Source: [Flexibacter] sp. ATCC 35103 (GTDB lineage: Bacteria > Bacteroidota > Bacteroidia > Flavobacteriales > Flavobacteriaceae). From it: a DNA stretch of 64,000 nucleotides. Within the stretch, counting starts at the first letter, position 1. Every line of letters begins with the position of its first letter. The position numbers and the translations under genes are program-made. The stretch is from contig NZ_MTQF01000001.1 in NCBI RefSeq assembly GCF_001975985.1, forward strand, positions 124,001 to 188,000, given 5' to 3'. Under the pieces are notes generated by a model. The model did not search any database and had not been told where the DNA came from. It saw nothing but the letters and a program-made list of their open reading frames with translations. Shown here piece by piece: positions 18,455 through 26,305 of this stretch.

Positions 18455-18485
18455 AAAAGGCAAGACTACTTAAGTCTTGCCTTTT
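18455..18485 (-). terminator. Terminator after the GH87-like gene
   Basis: AAAAGGCAAGACT (18455-18467) pairs with AGTCTTGCCTTTT (18473-18485) with a 5-base loop. It is a strong stem located 38 bases beyond the stop codon. Confidence 0.85.
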
Positions 18486-18522
18486 GGATAAACAAACATG
18501 TTGCAATTTGTTAGTAAAAAAA

Positions 18523-21471
18523 CTATTTCACAATTAGCTTTTTAGAAACATTAAAATCAATAGAATTAATGGTAACAACATATATTCCTGAAGCTAAATC
18601 ATGATTGATTTTTGCAGAAGCAGGAATCTTTTTTACGAGAACTTTTCTTCCATTAATATCAATAACGGTTACTGTTGCAATATCACCTGCTTTTAATTCC
18701 GGAAGTACAATATTAAATTCATTGTTGGTTGCGGGATTAGGATAAATATTGATCGAAGAATTATTTTCAACTGTTACTTCGGCTTCATTTGTATTGATTT
18801 TTTTTGATGTAGAAACAGTTTGAAATTGCCATTGCGCGCTTTCCCAATTGTTTTGAGCTCCGGCATATTGAGCAGAACCATTTAGGTTTTCGATATGAAT
18901 CATGCTTCCTGTCTGCCATCTGTTTTTGATTCTCACCCACGTAGCATCAACATTTTCCGTTGACCATTGTGCGCTGTACCAACCAGTAGATCCAGCAGTA
19001 CATTGCACTGCACCGGTTAAGTTTTCTATATGTATTATATCTCCTGTACCTACATTTTTTAGAATATAATAAGTAGCATCAACCGCAACTTTTTCCCATT
19101 TGTAATTATTGTTTGCTACAGTCGCACCATATCCTACATTGGCTCCGGCATCATATAAATAATTACCAGTCCATTTATTTTTAATCGTAAAATAATTTCC
19201 TGTTGCTGTACTTACGGTAATTGCAGCTGTACTTGTTTTATTTCCGTCTGCAGTTGTTACTGTAATTGTTGCCGTTCCGTTAGAAACTGCCGTCACCAAA
19301 CCAGAAGCATTAACCGTTGCTACACCAGTATTATTTGATGCATAACTTACTGTTTTATTTGTTGCATTAGACGGCAGAACCGTTGGTGTTAATTGTTGTG
19401 TTGCACCAACGCTTAATGATGCCGAACCCGGACTAAGACTCACGCTTGTTACTGCCACATTTGATGAATTTACGGTGATTACAGCAGTTGCCGTTTTGGC
19501 GCCATCCTGAGTAGTAACTGTAATTGTTGCAGATCCTGAAGCAATTGCAGTAACTAAACCTGAACCGTTTACAGTTGCTACACCAGTATTATTAGAACTA
19601 TACGTTACCGTTTTGTTTGTAGCATTTGCCGGAGCAACGGTTGGCGTTAATTGATGTGTTGCACCAATGCTCAAAGTAGCTGTTGCAGGTGTAACTGTAA
19701 CTCCTGTAACCGGAACTGATGTACCCGAACAATTGCTGCTTGGTGTCCAGGAAAATGTACCAATTGCACTGGTTTCTTCATTACTGCCTGCGTTACCGCC
19801 TCTGTTAGAATAATTCATGTTGCAATACGTACCATTTCCAGCGGGAGAACCTGCTATAAGTACAAAAAATCCTCTGCCCCAGTTTCTGTTAAGCGCATTA
19901 TTATTTGGATATTCTTTCCCAGTTCCGTTTACGGTTATATCCTTAAAACTAAGATTATAAATACCATCTCCTGATCTTTTGCTTATAGAAATAGCATCGT
20001 TTCTTGAATCCAGAATATCGATGTTATAAAGCTGAACATTTTTTACCTGAGATCCTGCATTAGTAGCGCTAAAAATATCTACCGCCGCTACTGGATTGTT
20101 ATACGTATCATTAAAAGTTCCGCATGTTGATACTGTGATATCGTGTATTTCATGCATTCCGTCATTGTTAAATGGTGCTCCGGGAAAATTATTACTTACT
20201 CTGATTCCTGCTTCCAGATTGTCTTTTATAATTAAATTGTAAGCTTTGTTATTTTTTCCGCCATAAATAGCCAGACCACAAGCACGCCAGCAATTTTCTG
20301 AAGTATTGTATCTAAACGTATTATTGATACATTCCAGTCCGTCAGCAGACCAGATTGCCTGATCGTCATCACCATTGTTTCTAAAATTACAATGCTCTAC
20401 AATAGAATTTGCCGTTCCTTTGCAAAGGTTGATTCCATCAGCATAATTATTTCTAAAACGACAATTTGATAAAGTAAAACCATCTGCAATTGCAGGTCCG
20501 CCAACATTGTATTGTGCGATCCAGGCGCCGCATTCAAAATGTTCTGCCCAAATATTTTTTACGGCTGAACCAGCTGTAAAAACGCCATTAATCGCTTTAT
20601 ACGAATTACTTCTCGATGCCGAATTTGTTGTTAAATAAAGATCTGTAAAGGAGATATTGCTTGCATTGGCACGTAATCCTCCATTACCGCTGCTGGTGTT
20701 GGTAAAATTAATTTGGGTATACCACATTCCGGCACCTATTAGTGAAGTATTTGCAGCACCAAAATACAATTCTCTGTTAACGTTAAAAACACCGCTTGGA
20801 ACAAATATTTTTTTACCGCCGTTTGCATCAATAAAAGTCTGAAGATCACTTCCGTTTCCGGTATATGTCACAGAACCGGCCGGAGCAGTAACCGCTGTTG
20901 GAACCGGTTCCATCTCAGCAAAATCTACATGAACATTACCGGATTCCCTTACCAGTTTTAACGTTCCGGATACTGCTATTTTAGCCGGAAGTTTATAACG
21001 TACTTCGTCAAATCGCATTCTCGGGTTTTGATTTGTAATTCCGTTATTATTAGGGTTTCCGTTGCTCCATAAATATTCCCATGACCAGGTTGCCGTCAAG
21101 GTAAGTGTTGTAATTTTTGTATTGCCGTTATACACGCCCAAAGTAGCTGTTTGCCCGTCAGGAACACTGTATCGAATTACAAGTCCGTCGGCAGCTTCAT
21201 TAAGCGTCCATTGAACCGTTGCATTTGCTGCAGACATGTTTACACATTGCTGGTCTGAGGCTTCTGACTGAAGATCAGCCTGAACATACGATTTGGGAGT
21301 AATCGAGCTTCCATTAGACAATTGCCCCAGATTTGCTTCATATCTTTTATACGGCGCATCATAATAGCCACGCTGCGCTTGTAGATTTGAGGTTAAAAGG
21401 ACGAAAAACATCCACATTAAAAGACAATATTTGCCTCTTTTAAAATAAATAGCATGTAATGGATTATTCAT
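18523..21471 (-). CDS. GH87-like alpha-1,3-glucanase (mutanase/mycodextranase type) exported by T9SS
   Basis: The protein has 982 residues. Modules in order are: signal peptide to about residue 33; beta-sandwich CBM-like module (about 65-190); right-handed beta-helix catalytic domain (about 195-570); two bacterial Ig-like group 2 repeats (VTGVTVTPATATLSIGA..., VTSVSLSPGSASLSVGA...); ricin-type lectin-like module (FTIKNKWTGNYLYDAG..., about 750-885); T9SS type A sorting domain ending FNVSKKLIVK. In the helix, D345 (ADGIN) and D368/D369 (NGDDD) show the spacing I recall for the GH87 catalytic Asp triad (23 and 24 residues apart). Size and layout resemble a described Flavobacterium alpha-1,3-glucanase, from memory. 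It would be secreted and degrade fungal cell-wall or dental-type alpha-1,3-glucan. It is a single gene. Confidence 0.8.
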   Translation of the reverse strand: MNNPLHAIYFKRGKYCLLMWMFFVLLTSNLQAQRGYYDAPYKRYEANLGQLSNGSSITPKSYVQADLQSEASDQQCVNMSAANATVQWTLNEAADGLVIRYSVPDGQTATLGVYNGNTKITTLTLTATWSWEYLWSNGNPNNNGITNQNPRMRFDEVRYKLPAKIAVSGTLKLVRESGNVHVDFAEMEPVPTAVTAPAGSVTYTGNGSDLQTFIDANGGKKIFVPSGVFNVNRELYFGAANTSLIGAGMWYTQINFTNTSSGNGGLRANASNISFTDLYLTTNSASRSNSYKAINGVFTAGSAVKNIWAEHFECGAWIAQYNVGGPAIADGFTLSNCRFRNNYADGINLCKGTANSIVEHCNFRNNGDDDQAIWSADGLECINNTFRYNTSENCWRACGLAIYGGKNNKAYNLIIKDNLEAGIRVSNNFPGAPFNNDGMHEIHDITVSTCGTFNDTYNNPVAAVDIFSATNAGSQVKNVQLYNIDILDSRNDAISISKRSGDGIYNLSFKDITVNGTGKEYPNNNALNRNWGRGFFVLIAGSPAGNGTYCNMNYSNRGGNAGSNEETSAIGTFSWTPSSNCSGTSVPVTGVTVTPATATLSIGATHQLTPTVAPANATNKTVTYSSNNTGVATVNGSGLVTAIASGSATITVTTQDGAKTATAVITVNSSNVAVTSVSLSPGSASLSVGATQQLTPTVLPSNATNKTVSYASNNTGVATVNASGLVTAVSNGTATITVTTADGNKTSTAAITVSTATGNYFTIKNKWTGNYLYDAGANVGYGATVANNNYKWEKVAVDATYYILKNVGTGDIIHIENLTGAVQCTAGSTGWYSAQWSTENVDATWVRIKNRWQTGSMIHIENLNGSAQYAGAQNNWESAQWQFQTVSTSKKINTNEAEVTVENNSSINIYPNPATNNEFNIVLPELKAGDIATVTVIDINGRKVLVKKIPASAKINHDLASGIYVVTINSIDFNVSKKLIVK

Positions 21472-21820
21472 AATTTCGGTTTTATTAGATTAGTTAATTC
21501 CTACAAAAGGATGTAACGAAACTAGAATTAAAAACGAAACTAAAAAAAAGATGGGGTAAAAATCAAGATTTACATTATATCTAAATAAACATAAATACTT
21601 ATTAATCAATAAATTATAATTTTAAATGAAATAAAAAATCAAGAATCAATATAGATAATAAATCAGCATTTAAGAGAAATCAAATACGAATATTAAAAAA
21701 ATTAACATCATTTATAATGACATTCTTTCTTTTTATATATAATAATATAAAATTCATTTTTAAAGAACCAAATTTAGTAGAATTGGCAACGAAAGAGATT
21801 ACAAAAATTGTTTGAAAGAT
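21472..21820. other. AT-rich intergenic region, no gene seen
   Basis: These 349 bases separate the start of the GH87-like gene from the 3' end of the HxlR gene. They consist mostly of A/T runs. A minus-strand -7-like box (RC of CAAATTTA, near 21769) has no correctly spaced TTG. I find no hairpin or open frame worth naming. Confidence 0.5.
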
Positions 21821-22192
21821 TTATTTTCTCATACTTTCTTTGACTTTTTCCCTGTGCATTTGTCCCCAAATGCTAAGTTCGCGTATTACACTTTTTAGTG
21901 TACGGCTGTATTCTGTTGCTTCATATATAATACTCACCGGAGTTGTAGAATGTACAGTACGTTTAATAAAGTCATTTAATTCCAGATCTTTAAGTTCTTT
22001 CGCTAAAACTTTTGGCGAGATCCCTTCAATCTCTTTTTTTATTTCATTAAAACGTTTAGGTGACTGAATAATACTCAGAATTAAAGCAATCTTCCATTTT
22101 CCATTTAAAACATAGAGTGCATCTATAATATTTCTAAGAGATCCTGTACATTCATCCTTTGTAGGAAGCTCTTGTTCTTCGATTGTTTTCAT
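21821..22192 (-). CDS. HxlR-family winged-helix regulator (redox/electrophile sensor candidate)
   Basis: This is a 123-residue HxlR/MarR-like one-component regulator. LNGKWKIALILSIIQSPKRFNEIKKEIEGISPKVLAKELKDLE is the family's winged helix, and YEATEYSRTLKSVIRELSIWG is the dimerisation helix. A Cys at residue 15, before the first helix, matches the position of the redox-sensing Cys in HypR/YodB-type members. It is divergent from the azoreductase gene at 22347, and a 13-bp inverted repeat lies between them. By analogy with YodB and HypR, it probably senses quinones, diamide or hypochlorite and controls the azoreductase. Confidence 0.88.
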   Translation of the reverse strand: MKTIEEQELPTKDECTGSLRNIIDALYVLNGKWKIALILSIIQSPKRFNEIKKEIEGISPKVLAKELKDLELNDFIKRTVHSTTPVSIIYEATEYSRTLKSVIRELSIWGQMHREKVKESMRK

Positions 22193-22208
22193 GGCAGTAA
22201 AGATACAA

Positions 22209-22244
22209 AGTTTCCTAAAGGTAACTGATTTCCTTTAGGAAACT
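22209..22244. promoter_or_regulatory. Operator dyad for the HxlR regulator, hxlR/azoR intergenic
   Basis: AGTTTCCTAAAGG (22209-22221) and CCTTTAGGAAACT (22232-22244) are perfect 13-bp inverted repeats with a 10-base spacer. They are centred between the divergent genes, directly upstream of the azoreductase promoter elements. There is no T-run, so this is not a terminator. Confidence 0.75.
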
Positions 22245-22252
22245 CCTGTCTT

Positions 22253-22278
22253 TTGCACACTTCGCAACTGTAACTTTG
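22253..22278 (+). promoter_or_regulatory. azoR promoter candidate
   Basis: TTG (22253-22255) and a full-match TAACTTTG -7 box (22271-22278) are separated by only 15 bases, shorter than the usual 17-23. A sub-optimal spacing fits a promoter that depends on an activator bound at the adjacent dyad. Confidence 0.5.
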
Positions 22279-22346
22279 CTTTGAATAAAACCTATATGGC
22301 TAATCATTATTAGACTGTAAAAAGTAACATTAAAACCCTATAAATT

Positions 22347-22952
22347 ATGAAACACATTCTTCATGTAATCTCCAGTATTCAGCTCAAAGAATCCTACAGT
22401 ATTAAACTTGGTAACGTTATTATCGAAAAAATTCAGGAAAAATATCCTAATAGTACAGTTGACGAATTAAATCTGACAGATCTGGATATTCCGCATCTTA
22501 ATCCGGAATCGCTTCGAAAACTATTTACTCCGGCTGATTATCTGAGTAAGGAAGAATTAGAATCTGTCACATTCTCAAATAATTTAATTGAACAATTATT
22601 AGCAGCTGATATCGTGGTTATTGGTGCACCGCTCTACAACTTTACCATTCCTTCGACATTAAAAGCCTGGATTGATCATATTACAAGACCCGGAATAACT
22701 TTTGGATACGGAGAAGACGGCAGGCCAACAGGTTTAATAAAAAATAAAAAAGTGTATGTTGCCATGACTTCCGGTGGTGTATATTCTGAAGGGCCAGGTC
22801 AGGCAAATGATTTTGTTGTTCCTTATTTGCAGGCTTTTTTAGGATTTCTGGGTATGACAAATCTCACAGCATTTCGCGCAGAAGGACTAAAAGTTCCTGA
22901 ATTAAAGGAAAATGCCATGAGTAAAGCGATCAATAGCATAACGATTGATTAG
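22347..22952 (+). CDS. azoR: FMN-dependent NADH:azoreductase (AzoR/NQO-like flavodoxin fold)
   Basis: The protein has 201 residues, the usual AzoR length. The flavodoxin-fold N-terminus HILHVISSIQLKESYSIKLG corresponds to the phosphate-binding loop, here less Ser-rich than in E. coli. APLYNFTIPSTLKAWIDHITRPGITFGYGEDGRPTGLIKNKKV and TSGGVYSEGPG are diagnostic FMN-binding segments. It reduces azo dyes, and more relevantly quinones, by two-electron transfer in the cytoplasm. It is divergently paired with an HxlR regulator, the arrangement known for quinone and diamide defence in Firmicutes. It is monocistronic with a strong terminator. Confidence 0.93.
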   Translation: MKHILHVISSIQLKESYSIKLGNVIIEKIQEKYPNSTVDELNLTDLDIPHLNPESLRKLFTPADYLSKEELESVTFSNNLIEQLLAADIVVIGAPLYNFTIPSTLKAWIDHITRPGITFGYGEDGRPTGLIKNKKVYVAMTSGGVYSEGPGQANDFVVPYLQAFLGFLGMTNLTAFRAEGLKVPELKENAMSKAINSITID

Positions 22953-22977
22953 TTTTCAGGACTTCTATAAACGAAGA

Positions 22978-23009
22978 AAACCTCCAGATTCAAATGAATT
23001 TGGAGGTTT
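22978..23009 (+). terminator. GGAGGTTT-type terminator after azoR
   Basis: AAACCTCCA (22978-22986) pairs with TGGAGGTTT (23001-23009). An inner ATTC/GAAT pairing around AAAT extends the stem, and T-rich sequence follows. About 28 of 32 positions match the element at 17209-17240. Confidence 0.85.
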
Positions 23010-23029
23010 AATTTTTTTAAAATATAGTA

Positions 23030-23482
23030 TTACATTTCGTTCAATTCGTTGAACTCGTGTAAAGATTTTAATGTGTTTTCGTAAAATAAAATCGCTGCGA
23101 TTAAGTTTCCTTTATCAGAATATGGCATCATTTTTCTTTGAAACTCTACGGTTGTATCTAAGAAAGTTGTAGTACCAACTGCTTGCGCATCTAATACTTT
23201 TTTGTGCTCAGTGTCGTCCGGAATACCTAAATCTGCCATTGTAACTCCTGGTTTAGTAACCAAAGCTATGTACGGAAGTGTTTTTACTAACACTTTAATA
23301 CGTTCAATGTATAGTTCCAAAAGTTCTCCTTTTTGCATACCACTCAATTCTTTTTGATCATGGTATTTACGGATAAGAGCTGTTGTACTTATAATACTTC
23401 TTGGAGCATTTTTTGCCTGAGCTGAAATAGCTCCGGTTGTCAAGAAAAAAAGGATACTTAGTAAAATAATTTTGCTGTTCAT
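23030..23482 (-). CDS. Exported hypothetical protein
   Basis: The protein has 150 residues. MNSKIILLSILFFLTTGAISAQA is a signal peptide. The mature part is mainly helical (STTALIRKYHDQKELSGMQKGELLELYIERIKVLVKTLPYIAL..., ...NLIAAILFYENTLKSLHEFNEL) with no Cys and no catalytic motif I recognise. It is probably a soluble periplasmic helical protein. It is monocistronic with its own promoter (23513-23542). I do not assign a function. Confidence 0.8.
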   Translation of the reverse strand: MNSKIILLSILFFLTTGAISAQAKNAPRSIISTTALIRKYHDQKELSGMQKGELLELYIERIKVLVKTLPYIALVTKPGVTMADLGIPDDTEHKKVLDAQAVGTTTFLDTTVEFQRKMMPYSDKGNLIAAILFYENTLKSLHEFNELNEM

Positions 23483-23512
23483 TTTCTTAATGTAATTGGT
23501 TGTTGATTAAAA

Positions 23513-23542
23513 CAAAAATATATAAATTAACTTAAATTGCAA
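23513..23542 (-). promoter_or_regulatory. Promoter of the 150-residue exported protein (TTG-N19-TATTTTTG)
   Basis: On the minus strand TTG (23542-23540) and TATTTTTG (23520-23513) are 19 bases apart, a full consensus match. The predicted leader is about 30 bases. It is a useful contrast to the small-protein promoters that lack a spaced TTG. Confidence 0.65.
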
Positions 23543-23660
23543 CTTTATTGATTTCTTTTTTTTTTATTTTTTTTAACAAATCGTTTTATGTCATTCTATT
23601 GGCCTTTAACGGCGTATTAATGCAATCTGTCTTGAAAAAGAATCATTATAAGATTTTTAC

Positions 23661-24296
23661 TTATGATTTGATAATCCTGAAACGTCCCGGATATTTGATC
23701 CATATACTTTTTTTGTTGCCGTAATAGTCCATAAAGTCTTCACAAACAAAAACGGCATGTGCTGTTGACCATGCTACAACGCCGCAAAATTCGCTTCCTG
23801 ATTCCCGTTTTAGTTTTTGTATTTGCTTGCCTTCTTTAAATCCTAAATATTTGTAAATTGTTGGGGTATATACTGTACCGTCTTCCAAATCTTCGAGTGC
23901 CTTGTCAAAAGTTGACTTTTTGTCGATGATCTGTTTGTATTTTGCCATCACTGCATAAGTCATTACGGCATAATCTGTAATTTTTTCGCTCTCGCAATTG
24001 TCTTTTATATAGACAAATCCGGCAGAAAAATTAGCTTTTTCTATCTCTGAATTTTTAAGATTAAATGATGCGTTATTTTTTAATGTTATTTTATACAAAC
24101 TGTCATTTACGGTTTCGGTTACAAAAAGATTGTCTAATCCGTAAACATTCAAAGCTGCTTTAATAAATGCAATTGAGGAACAGTTGGTACGTTCTCCTTG
24201 TTTAAAGCTTTCAAATATTTGATCTGAGCTCAGTTGTGCATAAGAAGTGCTGCAAATAAAAATGAAAAATAAAAATATTGAAGTAACAGATTTCAT
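23661..24296 (-). CDS. Exported protein with papain-like Cys/His arrangement, function unknown
   Basis: The protein has 211 residues. MKSVTSIFLFFIFICSTSYAQ is a signal peptide. ERTNCSSIAFIKAAL (Cys39 at the start of a hydrophobic helix) and WSTAHAVFVCEDFMDYYG (His180 starting a strand) resemble the nucleophile helix and His strand of papain or calpain-like folds. An Asn/Asp partner may lie in DYYGNKKSIWIKYPG. Two further Cys residues (C101, C171) could form a disulfide. I do not recognise a named family. It could be an extracytoplasmic peptidase or transglutaminase-like enzyme, or an inactive homolog. Confidence 0.75.
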   Translation of the reverse strand: MKSVTSIFLFFIFICSTSYAQLSSDQIFESFKQGERTNCSSIAFIKAALNVYGLDNLFVTETVNDSLYKITLKNNASFNLKNSEIEKANFSAGFVYIKDNCESEKITDYAVMTYAVMAKYKQIIDKKSTFDKALEDLEDGTVYTPTIYKYLGFKEGKQIQKLKRESGSEFCGVVAWSTAHAVFVCEDFMDYYGNKKSIWIKYPGRFRIIKS

Positions 24297-24547
24297 TGTC
24301 GTTAGATTTTATAATTTTTTCTCCACTATTTTTTGGAAATATATTGATTTTACAAATCTATAAAAATCAGTCCATACTTGTCTTTTTAGTTCTTAACTTT
24401 TATTAAAAATTGTAAAAGGCGCTAAAATACTGGGGTTGTAAAAGTATAATGACTTAAATTATTTTCTAAATAAAAAAAATCCGTAAGAAAATTAATATTG
24501 TTTCCTGCTCTGCTAACTTATGAGCAGCCAATAAACACAAACCAAAT

Positions 24548-24583
24548 AAAAACGTCTCAAATCCTAAAATTTGAGACGTTTTT
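24548..24583 (-). terminator. Terminator after the 64-residue gene
   Basis: AAAAACGTCTCAAAT (24548-24562) pairs with ATTTGAGACGTTTTT (24569-24583). It is a long stem immediately downstream of the small hydrophilic protein gene. Confidence 0.85.
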
Positions 24584-24588
24584 ATTTT

Positions 24589-24783
24589 CTACTTTTTTTC
24601 TTCATTATTGAGTTTATCATCTAAATCTGGTTGTTCGCCTTTGAACTTGTGCGTATCAACATCATAATTCTCATCGTTTGTTAAAACTTCATCATGATCT
24701 TTATATTGATGTTTTCTCATGTCACTACGAGTATCAGAGCCACTTTTTTTAGTGCTATTCTGATTTTGATTGTTTGTGTTCAT
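24589..24783 (-). CDS. Small hydrophilic protein, member of a shared-promoter small-protein group
   Basis: This 64-residue protein is almost free of hydrophobic residues (MNTNNQNQNSTKKSGSDTRSDMRKHQYKDHDEVLTND... split by Asp/Lys/Asn/Gln). It is likely disordered and cytoplasmic, similar in character to hydrophilin-like stress proteins. It has an A-rich leader of about 17 bases and a strong terminator, which support it being a real gene. Its promoter shares the tandem TATAA-box layout found upstream of four other small-protein genes between 46.8 and 49.6 kb. Confidence 0.75.
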   Translation of the reverse strand: MNTNNQNQNSTKKSGSDTRSDMRKHQYKDHDEVLTNDENYDVDTHKFKGEQPDLDDKLNNEEKK

Positions 24784-24805
24784 ATCTCTAAGTTTTAAAT
24801 TTTAA

Positions 24806-24863
24806 TAAAATTACTTAAATACTAATACGTACGCTTATACAATCATTTCTAAAAGTTATAAAA
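24806..24863 (-). promoter_or_regulatory. Tandem TATAA-box promoter (locus E of the small-protein group)
   Basis: Reading the minus strand: TTTTATAA (24863-24856), 13 bases, TTGTATAA (24842-24835), 21 bases, then TAATTTTA (24813-24806), a one-mismatch -7 box. The ATG follows about 22 bases after the box. No TTG occurs at the usual -33 spacing. Confidence 0.6.
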
Positions 24864-24993
24864 TACCACCATAGCTTTTTTGATTATTTATTATTATTTC
24901 CCTTTTCCCCATTAAACTCTGATTTAAAATACATTGAATCCTGTTTAGCCGTTAAGCGTATTTTACTTATTTTTGTGTAAATAAATCCAACAA

Positions 24994-26214
24994 ATGAAAC
25001 GTTCCGGCACAGCAGATCTTCCCTTACATTATGGGCATGTTCCTTTATGGCTTTCAGAACGAATGTCTAAACTTGGTTTTGCTATTGTAGAAACCATTGC
25101 TTTAGAATTTTCTACTTCAGAAGTAATCAGTAAATTAAGTAATCCTTTCTGGTTTCAAAGTTTTGGTGCTGTTATGGGAATGGACTGGCATTCCTCCGGC
25201 ATTACCACATCTGTACTTGGCGCATTGAAAAGATCCGTAAACCCGCATTCTAAAGAACTTGGAATATACATTTGCGGAGGCAAAGGAAAAAGTTCAATGT
25301 TAACTCCTCAGGAACTTTTATTTGTAGGTGAAAAAACGGGTCTTGACGGTAATAATCTGGCAAATTGCAGCAGGCTTACCGCTAAAGTAGACAATACAGC
25401 GATTCAGGACGGATTTCAATTGTACCAGCATAATTTTATTGTAGACAACAAAGGGCAATGGGCGGTAATCCAGCAAGGAATGAACCCTAACTCTCAGACT
25501 GCAAGAAGATATCATTGGCAATCAGCAGATTTAAAGTCTTTTATAAATGAGCCGCATACCTTTATTTATGGCGAAAATCAAGGTACAATATTAAATCTTA
25601 CGGCTCAGGCAGCAACAAAATCCCGAGAAGGTATTTTAGAATTATCAAAAGAATCTCCCACAAAAATCATGAAGGAAATGCAGTATCTTTCTATGCCGGC
25701 GCATCATGATGTACGAATCGAAGATGTAAACATGAAGAGACTTGGCGCAATGCTCTGGACAACGCATGAGAATAAACCGGAAGATTTTGAGGAACTATTG
25801 CTTTTAAAAGGTATGGGACCAAGAGCTTTGCAGTCACTGGCATTGGTTAGCGAAATAATTTACGGTACTCCTACCCGATTTGAAGATCCTGCGCGTTTTT
25901 CATTTGCTCACGGAGGAAAAGACGGACATCCGTTTCCTGTTCCTGTAAAAATCTATGATGAGACTATCGACACTTTACAAAGAGCGATTCAACGTGCGAA
26001 AATTGGCAATAGTGATAAAATACACGCGATTCAGAAATTATCTGAAATCTCACGAAAAGCCGAAGAAAGTTTTACACCCAATACGAACTTCGATGCACTG
26101 ATCCAGAGAGAACGGGACGAATCGCATAAATACGGCGGAAGAACTATTTTTGGAGATGCAAAACCTCCTAAAAAAAGACCTGAAAATCCCGGAAATCAAC
26201 TGGAATTATTTTAA
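24994..26214 (+). CDS. DUF763 family protein
   Basis: The protein has 406 residues and begins MKRSGTADLPLHYGHVPLWLSERM, the conserved opening of DUF763. Other conserved segments are GMDWHSSGITTSVLGALK, CGGKGK, QHNFIVDNKGQWAVIQQGMN and ARRYHW. LLLLKGMGPRALQSLALVSEIIYG (near residue 268) has a helix-hairpin-helix look, suggesting contact with nucleic acid. The family occurs in archaea and bacteria and has no function I can name. No signal peptide. A -7 box TATTTTTG at 24968-24975 predicts a 12-base leader. The UvrD-like helicase follows on the same strand after 91 bases, so a DNA-metabolism link is possible. Confidence 0.9.
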   Translation: MKRSGTADLPLHYGHVPLWLSERMSKLGFAIVETIALEFSTSEVISKLSNPFWFQSFGAVMGMDWHSSGITTSVLGALKRSVNPHSKELGIYICGGKGKSSMLTPQELLFVGEKTGLDGNNLANCSRLTAKVDNTAIQDGFQLYQHNFIVDNKGQWAVIQQGMNPNSQTARRYHWQSADLKSFINEPHTFIYGENQGTILNLTAQAATKSREGILELSKESPTKIMKEMQYLSMPAHHDVRIEDVNMKRLGAMLWTTHENKPEDFEELLLLKGMGPRALQSLALVSEIIYGTPTRFEDPARFSFAHGGKDGHPFPVPVKIYDETIDTLQRAIQRAKIGNSDKIHAIQKLSEISRKAEESFTPNTNFDALIQRERDESHKYGGRTIFGDAKPPKKRPENPGNQLELF

Positions 26215-26305
26215 CTTAGTGTGTAATTGAATTCAAATAAAAATTTATTGTACCTGTTGCTATTTTCACTGCGGTACAAACCAAAACACCTTATAATTAT
26301 CAAAA

